Counted from the stretch's first letter, positions 1 to 7,441 are shown. The stretch: DNA of 7,444 bases from Erysipelotrichia bacterium (GCA_009929095.1 SABF01000071.1:1-7444), one strand, 5' to 3'. The notes: generated from the sequence alone by a model not told the origin. A program made the numbers and translations.

Positions 1-255
1 GGTTACCACTGTCCCGCTCGGGGCGGCAATCCGGCAGGCAAAGAGATTGACCCCTTTTTCAATGCCGCTGAGTTTTCTGATGGCAAACACTTCCCCGGAG
101 CCGGTCCGCCGGAAAGAATTCTTTTCAACCAGGGTCCCGGCGCCGGGCTCATACCCGTCGGGAACCGCGTCTTCATCCCGGTCTACGTCCAGCGGCGGCA
201 TCAGGTTGAACGTCGGATCGGCCTTCTGGCCGCAAAGCTTTTCCGCACATTGCGA
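1..255 (-). other. GC-rich segment of foreign or unknown origin fused in frame to ntpB
   Basis: This stretch is about 60% GC by hand count, clearly above the neighbouring ntpB sequence. On the minus strand it is open in the ntpB frame with no stop to the window edge, giving 85 residues. These do not resemble the C-terminal third of a V-ATPase B subunit, which should continue with a PDLTGYITEGQI-like block. Visible features are a run of acidic residues ending in [10 protein letters not shown] (roughly residues 22-40 after the junction), then GSGEVFAIR and a [23 protein letters not shown] tail. The opening '[19 protein letters not shown]' loosely recalls jelly-roll or carbohydrate-binding modules of phage tail and secreted proteins; that is only a pattern impression. 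GC-rich third positions and G-rich first positions favour this frame, but the codon-aligned plus frame is also open. No start codon with a ribosome site marks it as an independent gene. It could be a piece of another organism's or prophage's gene joined by misassembly. Confidence 0.5.
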
Positions 256-1176
256 CATGGTCAGAATCGGAATCTGTGTAACAGATCCTTTTCCGCCCTG
301 AATAATTCCCGCTCTTTCATACAGAGATGCAAGATCTGAATAGAGATATCCGGGGAATCCCTTGCGGGAAGGAATTTCTCCCTTGCTGGAAGAGAACTCA
401 CGCACCGCTTCGCAATAGGAAGTCATATCAGTCAGAATGACAAGTACATTCCAGCCGAGTTCATAAGCCAGATACTCTGCTGCAGTCAATGCGCAGCGCG
501 GTGCCATGATACGTTCAATAATCGGATCATCAGAGAGGTTTACAAACATGCACACCTTTTCCATGACACCGGTTTCTTCAAATGACCTGCGGAATGTATC
601 TGCAACGTCATTCTTAACACCCATTGCACCAAATACAACACAGAAGTTATCCGCATCCTCACCGGTCAGTTTAGCCTGGCGGACAATCTGCACAGCCAGC
701 TGATCATGGGGCAGACCGCTGCCGGAAAAGATCGGCAGCTTCTGACCGCGGATCAGTGTATTCAGTCCGTCAATTGCCGAGATACCGGTCTGAATATAAT
801 TTTTCGGATACACACGTGATACCGGATTCAGCGGTCTTCCGTTGACGTCTTCAAACTTATCAGCGTAAACTGCTCCGAGTCCGTCAATCGGATTTCCCAC
901 ACCATTGAAAGTTCTGCCCAGTATTTCAGCAGACAGTCCCAGCTGCATAGGATGTCCCAGCAGCTTAGTCTTGGTGTTGGTGCGGGAAAGGCCGTCGGTG
1001 CCCTGAAACACCTGAATAATTGCCTTTTCTCCCTCAATCTCAACAACTCTGCCAATTCTGAAGGAACCATTCTTCAGCTGAATTTCAACCATTTCTTCAT
1101 TGGATACATTTTTGACGTGATCAAGGGCAATCAGCGAACCCTTGATTTCATCCAGTCCCAGCAGCTGCAGGCTCAT
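256..1176 (-). CDS. ntpB: V-type ATP synthase subunit B, 3' part replaced (partial)
   Basis: This is the non-catalytic regulatory B subunit, which alternates with A in the A3B3 head and contributes to the nucleotide-binding interfaces. The visible 307 residues are the N-terminal beta barrel (about 1-75) and most of the nucleotide-fold domain. Diagnostic blocks are GNPIDG (94-99), [11 protein letters not shown] in place of a P-loop (151-161), [10 protein letters not shown] (181-190), [19 protein letters not shown] (246-264), [20 protein letters not shown] (271-290) and [11 protein letters not shown] (297-307). A complete B is about 460 residues. Here homology ends at M307 (base 256) and the frame runs on into unrelated sequence, so the later part of the nucleotide fold, including the conserved PxxxxLPSLSRLM region, and the C-terminal helical domain are missing. 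The start is fixed by AAGGAGGG seven bases upstream and by the 17-base gap after ntpA. As drawn, the fusion would not be a functional B. Confidence 0.93.
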
Positions 1177-1183
1177 GGAAGTG

Positions 1184-1191
1184 CCCTCCTT
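1184..1191 (-). promoter_or_regulatory. Strong Shine-Dalgarno site for ntpB
   Basis: AAGGAGGG lies seven bases before the ntpB ATG, inside the 17-base gap after the ntpA stop. It is one of the strongest ribosome sites in the window and fixes the ntpB start. Confidence 0.85.
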
Positions 1192-1193
1192 GT

Positions 1194-2948
1194 CTATTCT
1201 ATGCCGGCCAGTGCCGTGTCAATTTTCTCGGGATACTGGTCGAGCAGTGCCAGATTGTTATTCGGCACATCATACTTCATCTTGATTATTTGATCGAACA
1301 CACCAGTTCTGGCAATCAGCGATACCGGAATACGCTTGGCGATCAGCGGCTGGCATGCACGTCTCAGATAACTGATAACCTTCAGCATCCTATACTGCTT
1401 TTCCAGCGGTACATAGGTGTCCTCCGGATGAAAGGAATTCTGCTGCAGATAACCGACTCTGACTACTCTGGCGATTTCCAGGGTAAGCTTCTGATCTTCC
1501 GGAAGTACATCTGAGCCAATCAGCTTAACCACTTCCATCAGCTGGGATTCATCATGCAGAATTTCCTGCATCTCGGCTCTCAAATCAAGAAAGTCTCTTG
1601 CCGCATTGCGGCTGTACCAGCCGGAAAGATCCTGTACATATTCTGAATAGCTCAATGTCCAGTTGACTGCCGGATAGTGACGAGCATACGCCAGTGACTT
1701 ATCGAGTGCCCAGAAACATCTGACAAATCGTTTGGTATTCTGAGTGACCGGCTCTGAGAAATCACCGCCCTGAGGCGATACAGCACCAATCAGCGTAACG
1801 GATCCTTTCTTTCCAGAAAGTGTGTCCGCATATCCTGCTCGCTCATAGAACTGCGCAATACGGCTTGGCAGATAAGCCGGAAATCCTTCTTCTGCAGGCA
1901 TTTCTTCCAGACGGCCGGATATTTCACGCAATGCTTCCGCCCAGCGTGATGTCGAGTCTGCCATCATGGCTACGTGATAGCCCATGTCGCGATAGTATTC
2001 TGCTATCGTGACACCGGTATAAATGCTGGCTTCACGAGCAGCAACCGGCATGTTGGAAGTATTGGCAATCAGACAGGTACGATCCAGAAGCTTCCTGCCG
2101 GATTTTGGATCGACCAGATCGCTGAATTCCTCCAGCACCTGAGTCATCTCATTTCCGCGCTCTCCGCAGCCGACATAGATAATAATATCTGCATCGCACC
2201 ACTTGGCAATCTGATGCTGAAGCATCGTCTTGCCGGCACCAAATCCGCCCGGAATAGCAGAAGAGCCTCCCTTGGCAATCGGAAACATGGTGTCAATGAT
2301 ACGCTGACCGGTAATCAGCGGCATGGAGATCGCTTCCCGTCCGGCAATTGGGCGCGGAGTGCGGATCGGCCATTTCTGCATCAGTGTGATTTCAGCTTCT
2401 GATTCATCACTGTCCAGTTTGACAGTCAAAAGAGAATCCTTCACGGTATACTGTCCGTCTGCAGCAGCCTTGATTACAGTTCCAGACTGGTTCAGAGGAA
2501 TCATTGAGCGATGCTCAATCAGCGATGTCTCCGGGCACGTTGCAAAGATCTGCCCGGCATTCACATGATCACCGACTTTCACAAGGATCTTTACATCCCA
2601 TTTCTTTGTCTCATCAAGGGAAGGAACACTGGTACCTTCCGAGATGAAAGCTCCCTGCTCTTTCCGGATCTCTTCCAGCGGACGTTCTATGCCGTCATAT
2701 ATATTGCGCAGGATGCCAGGACCCAGCACAGCAGAAAGCAGTGAACCTGATCCCTCTACCGGTTCTCCCGGTTTCAATCCTGTGGTTGATTCGTATACCT
2801 GAATCATGGTTCGATTTTCATCGATTTTGATCACTTCGCCAAGCAGTCTCTTTTCACCAACATATACCATTTCCTTCATGGCAAAAGTACGGCTTCGGGA
2901 AACAGAGACAACTGATCCATTAACGGAATAAATCACATCACGGTTCAT
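1194..2948 (-). CDS. ntpA: V-type ATP synthase catalytic subunit A
   Basis: This is the catalytic subunit of the A3B3 head, which hydrolyses or makes ATP in the cytoplasmic V1/A1 domain. It is 584 residues long, a normal length. In order it shows the N-terminal beta barrel (about 1-70), the extra non-homologous region specific to A subunits (about 110-195), the nucleotide domain and the C-terminal helical domain (about 440-584). The Walker A loop is GGFGAGKT at 234-241 (K240, T241). GERGNE at 263-267 holds the likely catalytic base E263. The Walker B region is [21 protein letters not shown], with D331. The [11 protein letters not shown] block is at 353-363. The PROSITE-type ATPase alpha/beta signature [10 protein letters not shown] is at 426-435. 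The Walker A loop has Gly (G235) where many relatives have Pro (GPFG). The start overlaps the ntpE stop by ATGA, and AAGGAG sits ten bases upstream inside the last codons of ntpE, so the two are probably translationally coupled. Confidence 0.98.
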   Translation of the reverse strand: MNRDVIYSVNGSVVSVSRSRTFAMKEMVYVGEKRLLGEVIKIDENRTMIQVYESTTGLKPGEPVEGSGSLLSAVLGPGILRNIYDGIERPLEEIRKEQGAFISEGTSVPSLDETKKWDVKILVKVGDHVNAGQIFATCPETSLIEHRSMIPLNQSGTVIKAAADGQYTVKDSLLTVKLDSDESEAEITLMQKWPIRTPRPIAGREAISMPLITGQRIIDTMFPIAKGGSSAIPGGFGAGKTMLQHQIAKWCDADIIIYVGCGERGNEMTQVLEEFSDLVDPKSGRKLLDRTCLIANTSNMPVAAREASIYTGVTIAEYYRDMGYHVAMMADSTSRWAEALREISGRLEEMPAEEGFPAYLPSRIAQFYERAGYADTLSGKKGSVTLIGAVSPQGGDFSEPVTQNTKRFVRCFWALDKSLAYARHYPAVNWTLSYSEYVQDLSGWYSRNAARDFLDLRAEMQEILHDESQLMEVVKLIGSDVLPEDQKLTLEIARVVRVGYLQQNSFHPEDTYVPLEKQYRMLKVISYLRRACQPLIAKRIPVSLIARTGVFDQIIKMKYDVPNNNLALLDQYPEKIDTALAGIE

Positions 2949-3550
2949 TTGCTGCTCTCTCCTTCCGCAATTGAGAAACCGGAATGACCGTGGAACCAGT
3001 CTGTCGCCTCACGAATTCGCTCCGTAAGGTCGCAGCTGTACTCCATTGCATTCTGTTCATCCACATATAGAAATCCGCCAATCGCAAAGAAGCGGGTCTT
3101 TACTTCATTGTTCATACCGTTTGCCTTGAGAATATCCTTCATCAGAGCCTCATCTTCACTGCGCACAGCAAAATATCCATTGTCGGATGCCTGCATGTGT
3201 TTCAGTCCGTTTTCGAGGAATGTCCGATATGCCGGGGTCTTAGTAAAATCCTTCAGCTGCTGTTCAGCAGTATCCTCAATCTCCTGTGCATACTGATGTC
3301 TCAGTGACAGAAGACTCTTCTTTGCCTTCAGCTTGTCCTGAGATGCCTTCATGGCTGAATAGATCTTCAGATCACTGATTTCCTTTTCCAGATATGCATC
3401 AGTTTCTTTCTTCAATCCCTGCTTATAGAAGTTCATCTGATTTGTTCGCATGGAATCAATCTCATCATTGACCTTGGATATAACCAGATCGGAATGATCT
3501 GTCATATCCTGCTTGATCTCATCCATTATTTGCTTTTCACTGTTATCCAT
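2945..3550 (-). CDS. ntpE: V-type ATP synthase subunit E (peripheral stalk)
   Basis: Subunit E pairs with the G/H subunit to form the peripheral stalks that hold the A3B3 head still against rotor torque. The 201-residue length matches the family (about 190-205). Residues 1-100 form a long charged helix rich in Lys, Glu, Asp and Gln, suited to a right-handed coiled coil. Residues about 101-190 form the globular head-binding domain, with AIGGFLYVDE at 156-165 corresponding to the family's conserved Gly-Gly strand; the C-terminus is short and hydrophilic. Primary sequence in this family is weakly conserved, so the call rests on architecture, the GGF strand and its place between F and A. The start chosen has GAGGTGG just upstream, although the spacing is short; the next Met (residue 9) has no good ribosome site. 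It ends in an ATGA overlap with ntpA and follows ntpF after 12 bases. Confidence 0.92.
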   Translation of the reverse strand: MDNSEKQIMDEIKQDMTDHSDLVISKVNDEIDSMRTNQMNFYKQGLKKETDAYLEKEISDLKIYSAMKASQDKLKAKKSLLSLRHQYAQEIEDTAEQQLKDFTKTPAYRTFLENGLKHMQASDNGYFAVRSEDEALMKDILKANGMNNEVKTRFFAIGGFLYVDEQNAMEYSCDLTERIREATDWFHGHSGFSIAEGESSK

Positions 3551-3553
3551 TTA

Positions 3554-3560
3554 CCACCTC
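3554..3560 (-). promoter_or_regulatory. Closely spaced Shine-Dalgarno site for ntpE
   Basis: GAGGTGG lies in the 12-base ntpF/ntpE gap, only three bases before the ATG (five if GAGGT is taken as the core). The spacing is shorter than that of the other genes in this operon, which may lower initiation or make it depend on ribosomes finishing ntpF. Confidence 0.6.
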
Positions 3561-3562
3561 GT

Positions 3563-3871
3563 CTAAAGCTTGATGCCGATGGCATCGCTGATGTAAGAAT
3601 CAATCTTTTCTCCGATCTTAGCAGAACCATGGCGGTCGGAAATCTCGGTAATCAGCGGCCGCTGCAGCTGCAGTTTATACTGTGCAACGACATCTGCAGT
3701 CATACTGACGGCCTTGGTCGTCATTAAAACAATGGCAATGTCAGGATTCTGAATGCATTCATCCAGTTTCTTCAGAATCGCCTCCCGGTTATTGAGTACA
3801 GTTCCCTCTATGCCGGACAGGCGCATGCCCATCATGGTATCTGTGTTGTCACTGATGCAGTAAGCCCGCAT
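3563..3871 (-). CDS. ntpF: V-type ATP synthase subunit F (central stalk)
   Basis: This is a small central-stalk subunit that sits with D in the rotor shaft and modulates ATPase activity. At 102 residues it has the typical length (about 100-110) and pattern: an N-terminal strand MRAYCISDN followed by DTMMGMRLSGIEG (11-23), matching the family's 'dtv-GFrLaGi' motif; a helix at about 28-40 (NREAILKKLDECI); a hydrophobic strand DIAIVLMT (44-51); then PLITEISDRHGSAK (72-85) and a C-terminal helix ending in IGIKL. This is a Rossmann-like alpha/beta fold. The gene follows ntpK by six bases, and its AGGA ribosome site overlaps the ntpK stop codon with a spacing of about three to four bases. The symbol follows the scheme in which F is the central-stalk protein; in the Enterococcus hirae scheme the same subunit is called NtpG. 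Confidence 0.95.
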   Translation of the reverse strand: MRAYCISDNTDTMMGMRLSGIEGTVLNNREAILKKLDECIQNPDIAIVLMTTKAVSMTADVVAQYKLQLQRPLITEISDRHGSAKIGEKIDSYISDAIGIKL

Positions 3872-3877
3872 AATTCC

Positions 3878-4309
3878 TCAGAGCTTGTTGATGATCAGGA
3901 TGGAGATCAGAAGTCCGTAAATTGCGATACCTTCGCCAAGAGCAACGAAGATGATTGCCTTACCGAAGTTGTCCCCATTTTCTGAAATAGCACCGATTGC
4001 GGCCGGAGCTGATGCTGCAACTGCCCAGGCAGCACCAATGGATGAGGCAGCTACTGCAATTGCTGCAGCCAGGAATCCCATAGATCTTGCCGACCCTGCA
4101 TCCGCTGCGGCCTCTTCAGCAAGAGCTGTGAAATGGGAAGCTTCAACCAGCATAGTGACCATGAATACACCTGCGAAGATGGAAACCTGGGCAATAATTC
4201 TGGCCTTTGCATTGTGAGAATTGATTCCTTTGCGGAACAGGAACCAGATGGGGCCGATGACAAGCACGACACCGATGAGCGGTAATAATACTTCATTGAT
4301 CGATAACAT
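3878..4309 (-). CDS. ntpK: V-type ATP synthase subunit K (c-ring proteolipid)
   Basis: This is the membrane proteolipid that forms the ion-carrying rotor ring. It has 143 residues with four probable membrane helices (about 7-26, 39-60, 77-108 and 115-141). The second half is a clear c-type hairpin: an Ala/Ser/Gly-rich helix (AAAIAVAASSIGAAWAVAAS, 81-100), a polar loop (AISENGDNFGK, 107-117), then FVALGEGIAIYGLLISILI with the ion-binding carboxylate E126. The first half does not repeat the c-type hairpin as the E. hirae NtpK does. It looks like an extra hairpin, with an acidic linker EEAAADAG (65-72) before the c unit. The GEG context around E126 differs from the PETQ-type site and resembles the AEG form seen in several archaeal and clostridial K subunits. 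GGAGGA, six bases before ATG, fixes the start; the 24-base gap after ntpI is the longest in the operon. Confidence 0.95.
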   Translation of the reverse strand: MLSINEVLLPLIGVVLVIGPIWFLFRKGINSHNAKARIIAQVSIFAGVFMVTMLVEASHFTALAEEAAADAGSARSMGFLAAAIAVAASSIGAAWAVAASAPAAIGAISENGDNFGKAIIFVALGEGIAIYGLLISILIINKL

Positions 4310-4315
4310 ATGTTT

Positions 4316-4321
4316 TCCTCC
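4316..4321 (-). promoter_or_regulatory. Strong Shine-Dalgarno site for ntpK
   Basis: GGAGGA lies six bases before the ntpK ATG, in a free AT-rich gap not overlapped by another gene. A strong, uncoupled site fits the need for many copies of K per complex. Confidence 0.8.
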
Positions 4322-4333
4322 AGTATTTTTTAT

Positions 4334-6154
4334 TTATTCTGCTTCAGCAGCAGTGAAAACCCTGTACGGTGTTCCGCCGCCGGTATAGTACCGGCTGAAC
4401 ATCTCATAATATTCCAATCGCAGTGCCTGGATGCCGACGATCAGGCCTTCCAGTACCATGACAAACGCATTTCCGAAGATTACAACTGCAATGCTCGCAC
4501 CGCCGGTCATCTGCGCCAGCGTCATGACAACGAGCATCATGCCGGCATGTGACAGAACAAATCCGCCAACACGCAGATAGGACATGGAATTAGTGATAAA
4601 GCTCAGAAGAATCTCAAGGGCTTCAAAAACATTTTCCGTAAAATAGCCGCCCCAGCCTTCTTCCGGCTTCATCGGCTTGCCTTCCAGTTTTCTGGTAAAG
4701 GCGCCTTTCATGATGAAGCAGATAACTGGCAGCACGGCGAAGAGCACAATGAATACCGGTGACAGAAGAGTGCGATTTCCAGCAATCAGCATCATCGCTG
4801 CGGCAGCGATGATATAGCCGTAGAAGATGACACCGGCAATACCATTCTGAGAAAAGAGCATTTCGCCGTACTTCCTGTGTCTTGCGTTGTTCCAGATATT
4901 GAGTATCATGCTTGAGAGAATGAGTACCGCCCCAATGGCAATGGCTCCCATCAGCAGTACCATGGTATTGGAATTGGCCATTACATCAAACAGTTTCTCA
5001 CGAACATGGAATATGCCCTGGTGAATCGGATTCAGTGCGTTTTCATATCCGAAGACAGAACCGAACAGGAAACCGAAGATCATTGAAGTAATTCCGCATC
5101 GGCCAATAATCCCGAATAGCTTTCCTTTCTTCTCAAAGAGGAGTCCGATAATCAGCAGTACCAGTCCCTGGCCAAGATCGCCAAACATGATGCCGAACAT
5201 CAGACAGTAGGTAATGGCTAGAAACGGGGTCGGATCAAAGTCTTCATAAGCCGGAAGACTGTACATTTCAACATAGAGCTCAAATGGTTTTGCAAACCAG
5301 CCGTTCTTCAGCAGGGTCGGACAGGTGCACTGTCTGACTTCGGATGGATCCTTTGCATCAAAGGTAACCGGCTGATCCTTGAACTGTGCTTCATACAGCT
5401 GCAGATCTGAGTCCTTTACAAATCCAGAGAGCACCTGCTTATCATCAAAGACGCAAACATTAGGATACAGACTGCAGATTTCATCGCGCTGCAGACAGAA
5501 GGAATATACATCATTCATCTTATCAATGGACTTGCGAACCCGCTCCTGCAGATCAATCTTCGGCAGTGCAATCGGCTCAAAGAATAATGACTGAAATATC
5601 TTGGCCGTCGCTGCTGCATAGTTGTCACTGGTGACATACACCAGCCACACATACTGAGAGTTCTCATACAGTGTATGTCTGACAAAATTCTCATTGCTGT
5701 ATAGTGTCAGTTTCTTGAACCCTTCCATCGGCATGCGTCCGAATCCAAAGTTCAGATACTGGCAGGCATTCATGCGTTCGAATCCGCAGACTGCCAGTGC
5801 GGACAATGCCTTCTCATCCTCTTGAGACAGCGTCTCCGCTGCGGAATCTGCATTCAGTTGAAACTCGGTATTCAGTTCCTTCAGGTAAGCTTCAATTTCC
5901 TCGTCGGTATAAGCAGCGAACGTTTCCTTTTTTTTCAGATGAGCACTGGCCGAATGAGCGATCGTATTCATTGTCTCTACATAGGTATGATAGGGATTCT
6001 CAGTACTGATCTCCTGACCGCCATTCTCTTCTGTAATCAAGGAAGACGCCGCGACCGGCTGAAGCATGCCGGAATGCAGGCCTGTCAGAAGCATCTGATC
6101 GAGATGTTCCTGATCCGTGCAGGCACTGACAAATTTCATTTTTACAATTGCCAT
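4334..6154 (-). CDS. ntpI: V-type ATP synthase subunit I (a subunit, stator ion channel)
   Basis: This is the stator membrane subunit that provides the two ion half-channels next to the K ring and anchors the peripheral stalks. It has 606 residues, at the short end of the family (E. hirae NtpI is near 660). Residues 1-305 are the soluble arm, with helical hairpin segments at about 55-115 and 200-225. Residues about 308-590 are the membrane domain with some seven to eight helices. Landmarks are PTPFLAITYCLMFGIMFGDLGQG (308-330), MSYLRVGGFVLSHAGMM (524-540) and the last helix with GIQALRLEYYEMFSRYYTGGG (574-594). R579 in that helix is the likely essential arginine facing K-subunit E126. It starts with ATG after a GAGAGGA site nine bases upstream that overlaps the ntpC stop; the gap to ntpC is 15 bases. 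The next Met (residue 6) has no ribosome site. Confidence 0.97.
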   Translation of the reverse strand: MAIVKMKFVSACTDQEHLDQMLLTGLHSGMLQPVAASSLITEENGGQEISTENPYHTYVETMNTIAHSASAHLKKKETFAAYTDEEIEAYLKELNTEFQLNADSAAETLSQEDEKALSALAVCGFERMNACQYLNFGFGRMPMEGFKKLTLYSNENFVRHTLYENSQYVWLVYVTSDNYAAATAKIFQSLFFEPIALPKIDLQERVRKSIDKMNDVYSFCLQRDEICSLYPNVCVFDDKQVLSGFVKDSDLQLYEAQFKDQPVTFDAKDPSEVRQCTCPTLLKNGWFAKPFELYVEMYSLPAYEDFDPTPFLAITYCLMFGIMFGDLGQGLVLLIIGLLFEKKGKLFGIIGRCGITSMIFGFLFGSVFGYENALNPIHQGIFHVREKLFDVMANSNTMVLLMGAIAIGAVLILSSMILNIWNNARHRKYGEMLFSQNGIAGVIFYGYIIAAAAMMLIAGNRTLLSPVFIVLFAVLPVICFIMKGAFTRKLEGKPMKPEEGWGGYFTENVFEALEILLSFITNSMSYLRVGGFVLSHAGMMLVVMTLAQMTGGASIAVVIFGNAFVMVLEGLIVGIQALRLEYYEMFSRYYTGGGTPYRVFTAAEAE

Positions 6155-6163
6155 ACTGGATTT

Positions 6164-6170
6164 TCCTCTC
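6164..6170 (-). promoter_or_regulatory. Shine-Dalgarno site for ntpI overlapping the ntpC stop
   Basis: GAGAGGA begins with the last base of the ntpC TAG and ends nine bases before the ntpI ATG, so ribosomes ending on ntpC would clear and reload at this site. Confidence 0.65.
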
Positions 6171-7213
6171 TAGTAGATCAGCAGCGAACGAATATGTTCC
6201 TGACCGATTCCATAACGCACTCCTTCAATGATATCAACGACATTCTGTATCTCAATATCAGAAAGAAGAAGATAACTCATCAGCACCAGATTCGGTGCCG
6301 TATATGTCTCAATGAAATGATAATTCATGTTATAGCTGATCATCTTAGTGTAGTGCTCGATGTAAATAAACTTGGCGCCAGTCAGGTAGCGTTTGTACTT
6401 TGATACATGCAGACGGTCGATAATCTCCTCAGCGCTGCAGTGATCAATCATTTCCATGATTTCACGCTCACTGAAGTAGCAGCAGCTCTCGACAATCATT
6501 TTCTTGATCTCAGCAGATGATGCCTGAAAGTATTTCTTCATACGATAAATAATGGAAATATTCTCAAGTTCAATTCGGGCTCGGATAATCTCTGTCATCT
6601 GTTCTCTGGCATCTGCCCTGCCGTATTTTCTGATTGCTGCAAGACAGGCAGTATAGTACTGTGTTCGAAGATCGTGTGATAGTCCGACAAAGTCCATTTC
6701 CTGCAAGGATTGTTTTTCATACTTCTTCAGCGAACTGTAATAGAGAGTATCCTTTACCAGCGTCAGAAGTTCTTCATAGCTGTGCACATCTGCCAGTCTG
6801 ACAATATCAAATGATGTGAAGTCGCGTGCATACATCGGCATATTCGTAATCAGTCCCTGCCGTTCCTGATCAGGCTGATCACTGTCGAATGACTGCACTG
6901 CCATCATGATCAGTTCAATTTCGCTCTCCATGACAGCAGCTGTGGCAAAATGCTTTGCACTGTCATCCGCATAGCGAATCAGCTTGCTCAATCGATCAAA
7001 TACATCGGTTCTAAGCAGCACCTCCAGCTGACCGCGATGAACAGACTTGGCATTGACTCCTTCCATGCATTCAGCGAACATCGTATTCGCCTTCAGATAG
7101 GAGGCAATCTCGCCAACTGATTTTTTCTGCAGCAGAACTGCATAGTCTTCTGCTTTCAGCCGTTCGCCGAACATTGCCCGTGCTTTGGCTGACATTGCAT
7201 TATTAGAACTCAT
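6170..7213 (-). CDS. ntpC: V-type ATP synthase subunit C (d subunit, rotor adaptor)
   Basis: This is the funnel-shaped subunit that joins the central stalk (D, F) to the K ring. It is soluble and almost entirely helical. It has 347 residues, close to the family length of about 320-350. Supporting motifs are SAKARAMFGERLKAEDY near the N-terminus (8-24), RIELENISIIYRMKKYF at 213-229 (the family's conserved 'D-l-N-l-x-x-i-l-R-x-K' helix), the repeated helical pairs between 240 and 300, and IIEGVRYGIGQEHIRSLLIY at the C-terminus (328-347), matching the conserved E-x-x-n-i-x-x-i-x-x-G-i-r-y-g-l ending. The start codon shares an ATGA overlap with the stop of the upstream small gene, and GAGGA lies nine bases before it. 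C lies ahead of I here, whereas in the E. hirae, clostridial and archaeal-type layout it comes between E and F. Confidence 0.95.
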   Translation of the reverse strand: MSSNNAMSAKARAMFGERLKAEDYAVLLQKKSVGEIASYLKANTMFAECMEGVNAKSVHRGQLEVLLRTDVFDRLSKLIRYADDSAKHFATAAVMESEIELIMMAVQSFDSDQPDQERQGLITNMPMYARDFTSFDIVRLADVHSYEELLTLVKDTLYYSSLKKYEKQSLQEMDFVGLSHDLRTQYYTACLAAIRKYGRADAREQMTEIIRARIELENISIIYRMKKYFQASSAEIKKMIVESCCYFSEREIMEMIDHCSAEEIIDRLHVSKYKRYLTGAKFIYIEHYTKMISYNMNYHFIETYTAPNLVLMSYLLLSDIEIQNVVDIIEGVRYGIGQEHIRSLLIY

Positions 7214-7428
7214 TTAGAAACATCCTCAAAAGACAGAGCTCGATCAATCAGCTCCTGAATCCACTTCTCACGATTTTCTTTATAAAGCGCAGTCAAAACT
7301 GCAGACGATTTTTTAAAAGCCGCCTGCGTATCTGCTTCTTTCTTTATAATTTCTTCATCAAGCTGTTTTCTGGTCGCGTCAACCTTGGCATTGACCTCTT
7401 TCCAGGCCTGATCATTCAGTTCTTTCTT
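7210..7428 (-). CDS. Small coiled-coil protein, probable V-type ATPase subunit G/H (5' end missing or broken)
   Basis: The 72 codons running into the ATGA overlap with ntpC encode a highly charged, Ala-, Lys- and Glu-rich helix (KEVNAKVDATRKQL, EEIIKKEADTQAAF), followed by ALYKENREKWIQELIDRALSFEDVSK. A long charged helix ending in a short hydrophobic NREKW-IQELIDRAL segment is what the G/H peripheral-stalk partner of subunit E looks like, and the head of a V-type operon is a common place for it. No ATG, GTG or TTG with a ribosome site is present at a sensible place, so the start lies upstream. However, the frame meets a TAA at 7429-7431, four codons from the window edge; the codons beyond it read NTDQ. 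The gene is therefore either broken, misread at a contig end, or started by a non-standard codon. Identity rests on context and helix character, not on a diagnostic motif. Confidence 0.6.
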   Translation of the reverse strand, partial: KKELNDQAWKEVNAKVDATRKQLDEEIIKKEADTQAAFKKSSAVLTALYKENREKWIQELIDRALSFEDVSK

Positions 7429-7429
7429 T

Positions 7430-7441
7430 TACTGATCAGTA
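7430..7441. repeat. Perfect 12-base palindrome at the window edge
   Basis: TACTGATCAGTA reads the same on both strands and contains the in-frame TAA's last bases and a TGATCA core. With no loop it cannot be a normal terminator hairpin. It lies three bases from the end of the sequence, where foldback or assembly artefacts are common, so its biological meaning is doubtful. Confidence 0.4.

Noticed and set aside
47..301. 84-residue plus-strand open frame over the left junction
   Set aside because: It crosses the composition break and runs antisense into ntpB; Ser/Pro/Arg-rich content is typical of an antisense shadow in GC-rich DNA.
1177..1193. Possible terminator or promoter between ntpA and ntpB
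   Set aside because: The gap is only 17 bases and is filled by the ribosome site; there is no hairpin or -10/-35 spacing.
952..1293. 113-residue plus-strand open frame
   Set aside because: It crosses the ntpA/ntpB boundary on the opposite strand, including the ribosome site, and shows no protein-like pattern beyond chance.
1974..2402. 142-residue plus-strand open frame
   Set aside because: It is antisense to the nucleotide domain of ntpA, which is unambiguous; it has no family-like features.
3653..3673. Palindromic, GC-rich stretch with GCGGCCGC and CTGCAGCTGCAG
   Set aside because: It lies inside ntpF and encodes the LQLQRPLI segment; Leu-Gln codons make such palindromes by chance, and there is no T-run, so it is not a terminator.
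3951..4217. Ala-rich 88-residue plus-strand open frame
   Set aside because: It is the mirror of the Ala/Gly-rich ntpK helices; the Ala content comes from GC-rich small-residue codons read in antisense.
5822..6403. 193-residue plus-strand open frame
   Set aside because: It lies opposite ntpI and ntpC, which carry clear family motifs. Its translation is Cys-, His- and Arg-rich with no recognisable fold, and it spans two antisense genes.
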